Below, piece after piece: positions 34,958-43,943 of a stretch of 63,467 nt of DNA; the stretch's first letter is position 1; each line of letters starts with the position of its first letter. Both the position numbers and the translations under genes were made by a program. The notes under the pieces were generated by a model, which was not told the DNA's origin, did not search any database, and worked only from the letters and a program-made list of their open reading frames with translations. Source of the DNA: Deltaproteobacteria bacterium (GTDB lineage Bacteria; UBA10199; DSSB01; JACPFA01); NCBI GenBank assembly GCA_016183235.1, contig JACPFA010000008.1:1-63467 (forward strand), read 5' to 3'.

Positions 34958-35195
34958 GTAATGCCTCAGTTTTAGGGGCCTTAGCTTTCTGAAACCCTTT
35001 GTGCGAGAGCGACGAGTCATGAGCGCTTAAAAAACATATGGTTTGTAGAAGCCTGTCCTGAGCCTTAGCGAAGGATCTCCTACGAACAAGGAGATCCCTC
35101 GTAAAACCTCGGGACAAGCTTCTAAACAAACGTGCGAATACGAGGAGCGGAGCACGGGTTGAGGAAAGCTAAGGCCCCTAAAACTGAGGCATTAC
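34958..35195. repeat. Long inverted repeat between divergent genes
   Basis: Perfect 32-bp outer arms at 34958-34989 and 35164-35195. Inside is a core shared with 44314-44519: GAAACCCTTTG, GCGAGAGCGACGAGTCATG, GCGCTTAAAAA, then, on the other side, ATACGAGGAGCGGAGC and GGGTTGAGGAAAGCT. This copy adds an apical hairpin (about 35050-35122) containing GGATCTCC and GGAGATCC. The outer arms are not shared with any other copy. It accounts for most of the 340-bp gap before leuB; nothing else was seen there. Confidence 0.85.
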
Positions 35196-35237
35196 TCCTT
35201 GATAAAATCAACAATTGATGATTTACAAGGCGTTCAT

Positions 35238-36338
35238 ATGGGAAAGATTTATCGATTAGCAATCATGCCCGGTGATTTTATTGGTAAAGAAGTTGTGATC
35301 GAGGAAATGCGGGTTTTAGAGGTTTTAGCCAAAAAATTTGGATTGCAGTATACGACCACACATTATCCTCATGGGGGCGAGCATTATGTCAAAACAGGGG
35401 AATTGCTGCCCGATTCTGTGGTATGTGAGTTGAAAGATCATGATGCCATTGTTTTTGGTGCCGTTGGTCATCCTCATTTGATCAAAGGTGAAGTGGAGCA
35501 GGGGATTTTATTAAAAATTCGTTTTGATTTAGATCAATATGTCAATTTACGCCCCGCAAAATTATATAAGGGCGTAGATGTTCCGATTAAAAAGTTACAT
35601 CCCAGTTTGCCGGATGGCTATGAGCTCATTGTAGTGCGAGAAGGTACCAGTGATCTTTACACCGGCAAAGGTGAAGTTAAAAAAAATCAAGCAGGTGCTG
35701 TGGTTTATGCGACCCAAATCATGGAATATACTGATTTGCAGGTCGATCGAGTAAACCGCTATGCGTTTGAACTAGCTCGTCGCAAAAAATCTGAAACGGG
35801 CCAAGATTACCCCGTGGTGTTGGGTGGCAAATCCAATGTGCTGACCAACGTTTTTGCAAGCCTGTGGCAACCACGTTTTGAGGCCATGGGTAAGAGCGAA
35901 TATCCTGATGTAAAAATACATTATCAACATATTGATGCCCTCAATGGCCCACTGCTGGTGAGCAGTTCGCCCGAGTGGTTTAATATTATTGTCACGGGTA
36001 ATATGTTTGGCGATATAATCACTGATTTAACCGCGAGTTTATTTGGTGGCATGGGAGTGGGGGCTAGCGGTTGTATCAACCCCGAAGGCACTTCGATGTT
36101 TGAGCCCATTCATGGTTCAAGCCCCAAAGATTATGGCAAAGGCACGGTAAGCCCGATTGCCGCAATTTTAAGTGGGTCGCTGATGCTCAAAGAAATCGGT
36201 GAAAAAACCGCCGGCATTGCCCTTGAAAAAGCCGTTGAAAAAGTCTTGGCCTCTGGCAAAATTCCTAATCTTACTATTCACAGTGGTGTTTCTACTCGCC
36301 AGCAAGCCGACCTTATCATTCAAGAGTTACTTGTCTAA
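35238..36338 (+). CDS. leuB: Isocitrate/isopropylmalate dehydrogenase family protein (LeuB-like)
   Basis: From the ATG at 35238 (AAGG upstream) the protein has about 366 residues and starts GKIYRLAIMPGDFIGKEV, typical of beta-decarboxylating dehydrogenases. Key regions are IRFDLDQYVNLRPAKLY, GTSDLYTG, NVFASLWQPRF, MFGDIITDLTASLFGGMGVG and FEPIHGSSPKDYGKG. It resembles 3-isopropylmalate dehydrogenase of leucine synthesis, but tartrate or homoisocitrate dehydrogenases are close relatives and no other leu gene is nearby. An in-frame ATG at 35199 would start only 4 bp after a long inverted repeat and is less likely. Confidence 0.8.
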   Translation: MGKIYRLAIMPGDFIGKEVVIEEMRVLEVLAKKFGLQYTTTHYPHGGEHYVKTGELLPDSVVCELKDHDAIVFGAVGHPHLIKGEVEQGILLKIRFDLDQYVNLRPAKLYKGVDVPIKKLHPSLPDGYELIVVREGTSDLYTGKGEVKKNQAGAVVYATQIMEYTDLQVDRVNRYAFELARRKKSETGQDYPVVLGGKSNVLTNVFASLWQPRFEAMGKSEYPDVKIHYQHIDALNGPLLVSSSPEWFNIIVTGNMFGDIITDLTASLFGGMGVGASGCINPEGTSMFEPIHGSSPKDYGKGTVSPIAAILSGSLMLKEIGEKTAGIALEKAVEKVLASGKIPNLTIHSGVSTRQQADLIIQELLV

Positions 36339-36932
36339 GACTGGCCAGGCTTTAGCCTCAGGGTCATTATAATGCCACCATTCGGTGGGAATAGACTTAA
36401 ACCCGGCCTTCAGCATGGCCTCTTTTAGAATGGCCACATGGTTTTTAGCTAAGTCACTTGCCATGGGGTACCCATGATGGGCCTTTTCATTAAATTCATC
36501 ATATTCCGAGGGCATCTCAACATCTTTGCCATCGAGGGTTACCAGGGTTAAATCAACTGCACCGCCCCTATTGTGCACGGATCCTTTGCTGGGGTTAGCG
36601 ACATAACGGGAGTTGGGCATAATCGCCCACATCTTTTTTTGAACGGTGAGAGGGCGGTAGGCATCAAAAAGTTTGATGCGATAGCCTTGAGTTCGTAAAA
36701 TTTCTGCAGCAACTTTTAATTTTTCAACCGAAGTTTTTCGCAAAAAAGCTACGGGTTCAGGGTAAACTGTTTGTTTCAAAAAATTGTTAGGGGTGGCATA
36801 ACGAATATCAAGTACAATGTCGGGAATGATTTGCTTTACTTCGACTAAGGGGTTGTTATCTAAACCTTTAGTCTGCGCCCAAACGGCAACAGGAATAAAA
36901 AATAAGAGCAACGCGACGAAAATTTTATTCAT
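36327..36932 (-). CDS. ddpX: Secreted D-Ala-D-Ala dipeptidase (VanX/DdpX family)
   Basis: 201 residues with a signal peptide (about 1-19, ending VWA before QT). The M15-type dipeptidase zinc motif is visible: GSVHNRGGAVDLTL (SxHxxGxAxD) and TEWWHYND (ExxH). FDAYRPLTVQKKMW is the substrate-binding region. Such enzymes cleave D-Ala-D-Ala, for recycling peptidoglycan or, in VanX, resistance. Here there is no vanH/vanA nearby and the protein is periplasmic, so peptidoglycan turnover is more likely. It overlaps the upstream gene by 8 bp. Confidence 0.88.
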   Translation of the reverse strand: MNKIFVALLLFFIPVAVWAQTKGLDNNPLVEVKQIIPDIVLDIRYATPNNFLKQTVYPEPVAFLRKTSVEKLKVAAEILRTQGYRIKLFDAYRPLTVQKKMWAIMPNSRYVANPSKGSVHNRGGAVDLTLVTLDGKDVEMPSEYDEFNEKAHHGYPMASDLAKNHVAILKEAMLKAGFKSIPTEWWHYNDPEAKAWPVLDK

Positions 36933-37464
36933 GGTTGTGGCTTGAGGTCATATTGGGGGGTGGCCGGTTGGCATCGACCTCAATAATGGAATGAGTAATG
37001 TCGAGGTGATTGCCAACAAATTCTTTGGCTAGGTTGAGTTCAACCACTCGATACCATACTTCTTTGGGGCCTACTTTAAAGATATGGTTGATACATAGGC
37101 ATTTAAATTTAAAACCTAGAGAAAATTCAGGGGGGTTAACGTAGTGAGGGGCAGCAAAAAAATGAAAGGTTTTATTCGTCGGATTTTGCATCACTAAAAT
37201 AAATGTGGTCGTGCTACCGGGGATTAATCTTAAAGTGGAATCGCTAATTTCTTTTCCCACGGGGGCTAAGCTTAAATTTTTAACCGATTGAGTTTCCCAC
37301 ACAGTGATGGGGCGCCCCGCCGCAGGTTCATAAATTTTGACAGCAGGCAATTTACCAATATATTGCCACAGAATTTTAGTGCTTACGACTTCAGCAAAAC
37401 CCGTCAGCGGAGTAAGTAAGAAAAATAGACTTATTGCAAATTGGCTAAAAAATTTTCGTGTCAC
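36925..37464 (-). CDS. Periplasmic protein, possibly CtaG/Cox11-like
   Basis: 179 residues with an N-terminal signal or anchor (FAISLFFLLTPLTGFAE). The middle, MQNPTNKTFHFFAAPHYVNP followed by FKFKCLCINHIFKVGP, recalls the copper-carrying CtaG/Cox11 proteins, in which a C-x-C pair follows a strand of this kind. The C-terminus ends in His-rich SSHNHE. This resemblance is weak and the protein is otherwise uncharacterised. It sits in a minus-strand group with a glycan-binding-like gene upstream and ddpX downstream. Confidence 0.5.
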   Translation of the reverse strand: MTRKFFSQFAISLFFLLTPLTGFAEVVSTKILWQYIGKLPAVKIYEPAAGRPITVWETQSVKNLSLAPVGKEISDSTLRLIPGSTTTFILVMQNPTNKTFHFFAAPHYVNPPEFSLGFKFKCLCINHIFKVGPKEVWYRVVELNLAKEFVGNHLDITHSIIEVDANRPPPNMTSSHNHE

Positions 37465-37467
37465 AAA

Positions 37468-38826
37468 TTACTCCAGTTTGAGTTCCAATTGTTTAAAGGT
37501 GATTCGTTGTTGAGGCTTGGTGTGAGTGACGATATATTGAGCCCCCATCTTTTTCAAGGTAATGTAGTCAATAAAAATAGATTGCTGTAGGGCTGGATCT
37601 TTATTGAGATTGCAATCGCGGCCACAGCCATTACAATCCATTTCAACTGGCGTTTTGGTGGTTTTTAAAAATCCAAAGATCTTAAGATCAAGTTGGTTGG
37701 TTTGAGATTTAATCACCTCGTAATTACCGAGGGCATAAAAATCGAGGTAATTAGCACCCTTTTCTGATAAACCATCCATGAACATACTGCCATCGCTGCG
37801 TAACCTTAGGTTCCAATTGCCAAAGCCCTTTGAGCCTTTTTCGGCACCCATTAAGTCGTTGTTCAAAATTTCAGCCACCCCTGCTTGGGTGAAAGAATTT
37901 GCATTCGATTGGTTTAAACGCTGAATATTTTGCAAGGGGTTTAACATAAACCACCCTTTGCCATCAAAAAACCGCAATTCGCTAACCACCAGGTCTTGGT
38001 ATTGTTTGCCGGGGTAGGCCTCTTGAACAGTCATGGTTAGTTCTTTGCCAGTAAATGGTTTTGGTAAGGCAACATCTTGGAAACCCATAATATCTTTTAA
38101 AGTGACGGTCTCATGATAGCCATTGTCACCTTCCAATAAAAAAGTCTTAACGCGGGCATTGGAGAAACAATGAATGTCCGAGCGTTGGTAGCCATTCCAT
38201 ATTCTCAATTTTTCAACCGTTTCACCTTGGTCAAAATTAAAGCGCAAAGAAACACCAGTGGTTATTTTTGCTGTTGACCACGCATATTCAAAACGAGAAT
38301 CAAAGAGATTCATCACATCATAATTTTGGTCGTAGGTATGGCTAGCTAAGGCCGTGCCTTTTACGACTCGAGGCACTTCAAAGGTATAGAGCGAGGCCGC
38401 ATCTTCCTTTTCTTTGTAAATTTTGATGGCCTTAAGACAGAGTGGCGCGTTTTTTCTGAAATTAAAAGTGAGAGAGCGTGCAGTGAAAGGATAATTGGAT
38501 TCAACCGTAGGCTTTAACTTAGTTAGTTCCCAACTGCCTTCATCAAAATTACGATAAACAACTATACTGTCATTCCATTCACCATTGCAGGGAATAACCT
38601 CAATTTTTTTAAAAGGAAAACTTTCGTCGGGGTAGAGGTGAACTTTGACGTATTGAGCCTTTGGGTTGGCATGCCAGGGCTTTCCCTGAAAAATTTGCAG
38701 GGGTAGTTCTTGATCAATGCCGTTTGAAGCCACAAGGGACATGGAGATTTTGTTTTCAGCGTGGGAATTGGTAAGTGGAACAATGATGAACAATACAGTC
38801 AACAAACATAACCAAAATATTTTCAT
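37468..38826 (-). CDS. Secreted protein with NADase-type glycan-binding/discoidin-like domains
   Basis: 452 residues with a signal peptide (about 1-23, ending SHA). Two discoidin-like beta-sandwich regions are suggested: residues about 40-145 (YPDESFPFKKIEVIPC) and about 155-290, where ASHTYDQNYDVMNLFDSRFE, WSTAKITTGVSLRFNF and IRIWNGYQRSD-like (LRIWNGYQRSD) fit the NADase-type glycan-binding (F5/8 C) domain. The C-terminal part, with four Cys (CNGCGRDCN), is unassigned. No catalytic domain is seen. It probably binds sugars at the cell surface or in the periplasm. Confidence 0.65.
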   Translation of the reverse strand: MKIFWLCLLTVLFIIVPLTNSHAENKISMSLVASNGIDQELPLQIFQGKPWHANPKAQYVKVHLYPDESFPFKKIEVIPCNGEWNDSIVVYRNFDEGSWELTKLKPTVESNYPFTARSLTFNFRKNAPLCLKAIKIYKEKEDAASLYTFEVPRVVKGTALASHTYDQNYDVMNLFDSRFEYAWSTAKITTGVSLRFNFDQGETVEKLRIWNGYQRSDIHCFSNARVKTFLLEGDNGYHETVTLKDIMGFQDVALPKPFTGKELTMTVQEAYPGKQYQDLVVSELRFFDGKGWFMLNPLQNIQRLNQSNANSFTQAGVAEILNNDLMGAEKGSKGFGNWNLRLRSDGSMFMDGLSEKGANYLDFYALGNYEVIKSQTNQLDLKIFGFLKTTKTPVEMDCNGCGRDCNLNKDPALQQSIFIDYITLKKMGAQYIVTHTKPQQRITFKQLELKLE

Positions 38827-38882
38827 AAAAAACCTTTTTGCAAGGGGTTAAGGTGGTCTAGAATAAGGCGTGCCATTGCTCA

Positions 38883-40748
38883 ATGTCAACAAATTTGGGT
38901 AGGATGCTTAAAATGCCACAAGATTTGCACACAAAAATAAAAAACTTCCCTCGTTCGTCAGGGGTGTATTTGATGAAAGATAAGGCGGGGCATCTTCTCT
39001 ACATTGGTAAGGCGACTTCACTGCGAGATCGGGTCAAAAGTTATTTTCTAAAACAAGCCGGTGATCGGTATCAAATTAAATATTTGATGGCCAAGGTGGC
39101 CGACATTGACTTTATCGTCACCGACAATGAAAAAGAAGCATTGCTGCTTGAAAATACCTACATTAAAAAATATCAACCCAAATATAATTTCTTTTTAAAA
39201 GACGACAAATCTTACGTTAGTCTGGCCTTGTCGGTGCAGCACCCCTTTCCTCGCCTTTATAAGACACGCAAAATTTTAAAAGACGGGACCCTTTATTTTG
39301 GACCTTATTCCAGTGCTTATGCCTGCCAATCGGTGGTTGAATTTGTGGGGCAGCACTTTCGCCTGCGCACCTGCCAAGACCATGACTTTGCCAATCGCAG
39401 TAGGCCTTGCCTTATGTATCAAATTAAAAAATGTGATGCGCCCTGTGTGGGTTATGTTTCTCAAGCAAAATATGCCGAGATGATTCAACAAGTAAAATTA
39501 TTTCTTTATGGTCGAGATCAAGAACTTAAAAATAACGTGAAGGCACAAATGTTCCAAGCCGCTGAGGCAGAAAATTTTGAAGAAGCAGCCAGGCTTCGCG
39601 ATTTGCTAAAAGACATTGAACGTACTTTAGAAAAACAAAAAGTCGTTTCACACCAAGACTACGATTGGGATGTGTTAAGTTATGACCGGCAGCAAAACCA
39701 AGTGGTTATTTGCATCATGATGATTCGAGCCGGAAAGTTAGCCGACACTCATTTTATTCCCTTAAAAGTTTATGAACCCGATGAAGAATTTTTGTCAAAG
39801 GTGGTTGTGCAATACTATGGTGAGACAAAATTTATTCCACCCATTTTATTGTTTTCTCGCTTACCAGCCGATGTTGGTGCATTGGCTGATTTGTTATCAG
39901 AACGGGCAGGTTTAAAAGTTCAATTGCGATTGCCGCAAAAAGGTGAAAAATTAAAAATGGTACAATTGGCAGAAAAAAACGCCAAAACACAATTGATGCA
40001 ACGTCAGCAAAGGCAATCGAATGTTGAACTCATTTTAGAAAACTTAAAACAAGCCTTAAATTTAAAAAATCTGCCACGGGCCATTGAATGTTACGACATC
40101 TCTAATTTTCAGGGGCAAGATTCTGTAGGTTCGATGGTAACTTTTGTGGAGGGTGAACCTTATAAACAAGGCTACCGCCGGTTCAAAATTAAAACCGTTG
40201 ATCAGGCTAACGATTTTGCCATGCTTTATGAAGTATTACAGCGGCGAATTCAAAATATCATTCAGCATCCTAGCGACTCAAAATGGAGTTTGCCTGATTT
40301 GATCATTATGGATGGCGGCAAGGCTCAACTCAATGTTGCTTTGAGGTTATTCAAGGAATTAAATATCATTAATATTGATGTGGTGGGGTTAGCTAAAAGT
40401 CGAATCAAAGAGAAAAAAGGTAAAAAATTTAAAACCCAAGAACGGGTTTTTTTGCCCAATCGGCTTAATCCCGTTGTCTTAGCAAACAACAGCCCTGAAT
40501 TGCATTTATTACAAAGAATCCGTGATGAAGCCCATCGCTTTGGGATTACTTATCATCGTCAATTACGGGATAATACAGGAATGAAATCGCAGCTTAAAGA
40601 TATTAGGCAAGTAGGGCCTAAACGTATGCAAAAACTCTTAACAACCTTTGGCAGTATTGAAGGTATTCAAGCAGCGGATCCTATCGCACTTGCCAAAGTG
40701 GCTCGTGTTTCTTTACAATTAGCCAAAAGCATTAAGGAGCAGCTATGA
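38883..40748 (+). CDS. uvrC: Excinuclease ABC subunit UvrC
   Basis: Makes both cuts in nucleotide excision repair. The 621-residue protein has all parts: GIY-YIG domain (SGVYLMKDKAGHLLYIGKAT, about 23-42), UVR motif for UvrB binding (about 225-245), the RNase H-like second nuclease (AIECYDISNFQGQDSVGSMV, about 400-419) and C-terminal helix-hairpin-helix motifs (DIRQVGPKRMQKLLTTFGSI). An ATG at 38913 has AGGA about 8 bases upstream and gives MPQDLHTK, so the first 10 residues may not be made. It overlaps the next gene by 4 bp. Confidence 0.95.
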   Translation: MSTNLGRMLKMPQDLHTKIKNFPRSSGVYLMKDKAGHLLYIGKATSLRDRVKSYFLKQAGDRYQIKYLMAKVADIDFIVTDNEKEALLLENTYIKKYQPKYNFFLKDDKSYVSLALSVQHPFPRLYKTRKILKDGTLYFGPYSSAYACQSVVEFVGQHFRLRTCQDHDFANRSRPCLMYQIKKCDAPCVGYVSQAKYAEMIQQVKLFLYGRDQELKNNVKAQMFQAAEAENFEEAARLRDLLKDIERTLEKQKVVSHQDYDWDVLSYDRQQNQVVICIMMIRAGKLADTHFIPLKVYEPDEEFLSKVVVQYYGETKFIPPILLFSRLPADVGALADLLSERAGLKVQLRLPQKGEKLKMVQLAEKNAKTQLMQRQQRQSNVELILENLKQALNLKNLPRAIECYDISNFQGQDSVGSMVTFVEGEPYKQGYRRFKIKTVDQANDFAMLYEVLQRRIQNIIQHPSDSKWSLPDLIIMDGGKAQLNVALRLFKELNIINIDVVGLAKSRIKEKKGKKFKTQERVFLPNRLNPVVLANNSPELHLLQRIRDEAHRFGITYHRQLRDNTGMKSQLKDIRQVGPKRMQKLLTTFGSIEGIQAADPIALAKVARVSLQLAKSIKEQL

Positions 40749-41884
40749 ATTTTAAGCGTTGGGTATGGATATTAATTCTCTTTAATTTGATGGGGGTTAA
40801 AACTTGGGCGAAAAATTGGGACCCTCGATTGGCCGAAGCCAATCATTTAGCCTTCCAGGGGAATTATGCATCGGCCTTAAGAGTGATTGAGTCGTATATT
40901 CAAAGTGCACCCGATGATCCTAATGGGTACTTTATTAAGGGGAATATTTTAGACTGGAAAGCTGCATTAACAGGGCAGGGGCGGGCTGCCCAAAAAGAGA
41001 TGGTTGATTTATTAGAAAAAGCCAACGACAAGGCCTTTCATTATTGGGATAAAGATCAAGAAAATGTCGATAAGCTCATTGATTTAGGGCAAAGTTATTT
41101 GTTTTTAGGTCGCAAATATTCGGATGTAGGTTCTTGGATGAAAGCCGTGCTTACGGCCAAAAAGTGTCAAAAACATTTGGAAAAGGCGGTTAAAAAGGAT
41201 CCTAGTCGAGTGGATGCCTTATTGAGTTTAGGTGGTTTTCATTATTTAGCCGATAATATCCCCAGTGGTGCCAGGTCTTTTCGAGGCTTGTTGGGGATTA
41301 AGGGGAGCCGCAGCCAAGGCTTAAGCGAACTCAACAAAGCATTGGGTGGGAACCATCCTTTTGTTTGGGATACAAAGTATGCCTTGTTTAATATTTATTT
41401 AGACTATGAAAAAAATGCGAGCCTTGCGTTTAATTTTATCCAAAATTTAGAAAAAGAGTTCCCCAATAATCCTGAATTTAAATTTCAAAAAGCACGGACT
41501 TATGAATTACAAGATCGAACCAAAGGCATTCAAAGTTTTTTAGAGTTAGCTGATTTTTGTCAAAAAAATCCCTGCCATAAAAATTATCTTTTCTTAGCCT
41601 ATTACCATGCGGGTCGTTTGAACAAAGACTTAGGGAAAAATGAACCAGCCAAAGACCTATTTGCCAAGGCCATTAGCTTTGACACAGGGTTTTACTCTAA
41701 TCTGGCAGCAGAGGCACATTATTGGCCGGGGTTATTAGAAGAAGCTGCAAAAAATTATCCCACCGCCATCAACAAATATAAAAAGGCTAAAGAAGTAAGA
41801 GGCATTTCAAAAGAGCTTAAAAAAAATATTCAAAACTCATTAGAACAGCTTTGTTCTCGCCCTGAAGTGAATCATCAATGTTGA
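40745..41884 (+). CDS. Secreted TPR-like protein
   Basis: 379 residues with a signal peptide (about 1-22, ending VKTWA). Helical hairpin repeats resembling degenerate TPRs run through the protein, for example AEANHLAFQGNYASALRVIE, YFIKGNILDWKAAL and FLAYYHAGRLNKDLGKNEPA. The layout recalls TatT-like solute-transport accessory proteins, but no transporter genes are near. The start overlaps the uvrC stop (ATGA). Function unknown. Confidence 0.65.
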   Translation: MNFKRWVWILILFNLMGVKTWAKNWDPRLAEANHLAFQGNYASALRVIESYIQSAPDDPNGYFIKGNILDWKAALTGQGRAAQKEMVDLLEKANDKAFHYWDKDQENVDKLIDLGQSYLFLGRKYSDVGSWMKAVLTAKKCQKHLEKAVKKDPSRVDALLSLGGFHYLADNIPSGARSFRGLLGIKGSRSQGLSELNKALGGNHPFVWDTKYALFNIYLDYEKNASLAFNFIQNLEKEFPNNPEFKFQKARTYELQDRTKGIQSFLELADFCQKNPCHKNYLFLAYYHAGRLNKDLGKNEPAKDLFAKAISFDTGFYSNLAAEAHYWPGLLEEAAKNYPTAINKYKKAKEVRGISKELKKNIQNSLEQLCSRPEVNHQC

Positions 41885-41937
41885 TGGATCAATTATTCTC
41901 ATCATAAAAATTAGTATTTATAATTAGGCATTATTTT

Positions 41938-41954
41938 GTTACTAAATTAGTAAC
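41938..41954. promoter_or_regulatory. Perfect palindrome upstream of the second AbiEi gene
   Basis: GTTACTAA-A-TTAGTAAC, 8-bp arms around one base, ending 10 bp before the ATG at 41965. The position matches an autoregulatory operator. The sequence differs from the operator of the first AbiE module, so the two regulators would not cross-bind. Confidence 0.55.
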
Positions 41955-41964
41955 TTTATGATAT

Positions 41965-42795
41965 ATGAATAGCATGAGTAACAGGACCCTCTCAAAACGG
42001 GAATCGGACCTCATTTTGGCTCTTGAATGGGAAAAGAAGCAGATCATCAGTTTGAGGGAAATCAGCCAACGTCTCCGGTGCTCATCGGTCTATGCAAGAA
42101 AACTGGCCCATGTTTTATCTAAGAAGGGTTGGTTAGAGCGCCTCTTGCGAGGCCATTATTTACTCATTGGAGCGAATCGTGGGTCCAAAGGTATTCCCGA
42201 GATGAATCCTTATTTTATCGCAAGACTTCTTCGCATACCTTATTTTTTTGCGTATCGCATTGCCTGTATTCATTATGGCTTGCTGACTCAAATTCCATCG
42301 GTTATTCATATTTCTGCCACACGATTGAAGAGGCCTCTTGAGATTAAAAATGTCCGCTTTGAATTTATTACTCTCTCCAAGAAAAGATTTTTTGGATTTG
42401 AAGAGACGACCCTTTTTGGTGAAAAGGTAAAAATTTCGGATCTAGAACGCACTGTTTTGGATGCCTTAGACCGGCCAGATCTGGTGGGTGGTATTGAGGC
42501 TAGTGCGCAAGTTCTATTTGAGGCAAGAAAAGGCCTTAATAGTTCCAAATTGCTCGATTATCTCAAAAAAATGAATAACACTGCCTTGTCTAGGAGATTT
42601 GCCTATTTATCGGCAATGTTCAAAGTCAAGCTGAGCAAAGCTCTTCAAAATTATCTCAAAAGCCAAGTCGCAAGAAACCCGGCCTTTTTGGGTGAACCGA
42701 GCAGATGGGGAATAAAGGGTAGCCATAATAAAGATTGGAACCTGGTAATTAATGTCCCTCAGCAAGAGCTTATAGGGGAGATTCAAATTGTATGA
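41965..42795 (+). CDS. AbiEi-family antitoxin/transcriptional regulator (second module)
   Basis: 276 residues: an N-terminal winged helix-turn-helix (SLREISQRLRCSSVYARKLAHVL, about 31-53), the family-typical LRGHYLLIG, and a C-terminal antitoxin domain (RIACIHYGLLTQIPSVIHIS, ISDLERTVLDALDRPDLVGG). It is longer than the first AbiEi in the window and only distantly similar to it. An ATG at 41974 is an alternative start. It overlaps the toxin start by 4 bp. Because the toxin frame is broken, it may now act alone. Confidence 0.8.
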   Translation: MNSMSNRTLSKRESDLILALEWEKKQIISLREISQRLRCSSVYARKLAHVLSKKGWLERLLRGHYLLIGANRGSKGIPEMNPYFIARLLRIPYFFAYRIACIHYGLLTQIPSVIHISATRLKRPLEIKNVRFEFITLSKKRFFGFEETTLFGEKVKISDLERTVLDALDRPDLVGGIEASAQVLFEARKGLNSSKLLDYLKKMNNTALSRRFAYLSAMFKVKLSKALQNYLKSQVARNPAFLGEPSRWGIKGSHNKDWNLVINVPQQELIGEIQIV

Positions 42796-43683
42796 TGGAA
42801 CAACGTTATGCGGATATGTTTGCTAATGGAGCACAAGTTCCTCTTGAAATAGCTGAAAGGGAAATTACACATAACTTATGTTTTAAAAGTTTTTGAAGAA
42901 ACTCAAATTCTAAAGAAACTTGCGTTTAAAGGGGGTACAGCGCTTCGTAAATGTATCTATGGGAAAGAAACCCGATTTTCCCTTGATCTGGATTTTACAA
43001 GAATAGACCAGAAAACAAATCCAGATGACCTTATTCTCGAAGTGGTCCAAAATTTAAGGAAGTCGGCTTATGGAATTCAATTTAATGTAGCAGTGAAAGA
43101 TTTTTATGTGACCGATGATCAATCTGCCTGTGGTGCAGTAATCCGTTATCGTCATGATTGGCATGAAGCTTTTTTTAAATTGGAAATCAGCCTTAGAGAA
43201 ACACCTTCTTTACCTCTTGTCTCGATGCCACTCAAGGCGCAGGCTTATTTTAAGTATCTTGAGTTTTCTCCATTTTCTGTTCCTTGTTTGCAATTTGAGG
43301 AACTGCTGGCAGAGAAAATTCGAGCAGCCGCCCAGCGCGTTAGATCACGGGACCTTTATGATCTTGCTCAGGCTGCGGAGAAACCCTTTATTGCCAACTT
43401 GATCCGTGCTCTTACTGTGACTAAGTTCTGGAATGTTCGCGATATCTTTGATCCCCAAAGGTTTTTAGAAAAAATACAATCAAGTCGGTATGACTGGGAT
43501 GATTTGAAACAGCTTCTTCGGAGAAGTGGAAGAATCGATTCCAAAAAATTGATTGGCAATTGCCAGCGTCGTTACCAATTCTTAAAAAACCTCACGGAAG
43601 ACGAAAAAAGGATGATAGCCGATGCCAAACGACATCGCCTAAAAGAAGACTTCATTTTATCAAATTGCCATAATCTTTTTTGA
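42792..43683 (+). pseudogene. AbiEii-like nucleotidyltransferase toxin with a frameshift
   Basis: The gene starts at the ATG at 42792 (MMEQRYADMFANGAQVPLEI), but this frame stops at 42894. The rest continues one base further along: TYVLKVFEETQILKKLAFKG, GGTALRKCIYGK and SLDLDFTRID, the GG...DxD core of AbiEii toxins. The change of frame falls at about 42862-42876; removing one base there would restore a complete gene. The C-terminal part (ARDLYDLAQAAE-like, RVRSRDLYDLAQAAEKPF) is intact. A sequencing error or phase variation are other explanations. Confidence 0.8.
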
Positions 43684-43943
43684 TTAAATTTAACTAAAGC
43701 TTCAATGCCATCTTATTGCAATAGGCTGGGTGGGTTGGGACTCCACAAATGTCAAATCTTTGACTCTTCAAAGGCTCGGATTCTTGTACAATTAGCTTTT
43801 TGTATCTCCATTTGATTCATCAAATTATAACTATCTAAAATTATTAGATAAAACAAACCCATTTCACTTAAAACTTTTAGGGTAACTGGTATGATAATTG
43901 CTGTGTCTTATTATTAGGGGGACCAGAGAATGAAGGGGGTTTT

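Noticed and set aside
36327-36932. VanX vancomycin-resistance gene
   Set aside because: No vanH, vanA or vanRS nearby; the signal peptide and Gram-negative setting fit peptidoglycan turnover instead.
42862-42896. Programmed frameshift in the second AbiEii gene
   Set aside because: No slippery heptamer with a following stem was recognised; a simple mutation or sequencing error explains it better.
43684-43943. Possible small RNA or gene in the gap before 43944
   Set aside because: Only AT-rich sequence and a weak ATCTAA/TTAGAT inverted repeat were seen; no promoter-terminator pair or frame with a ribosome site.
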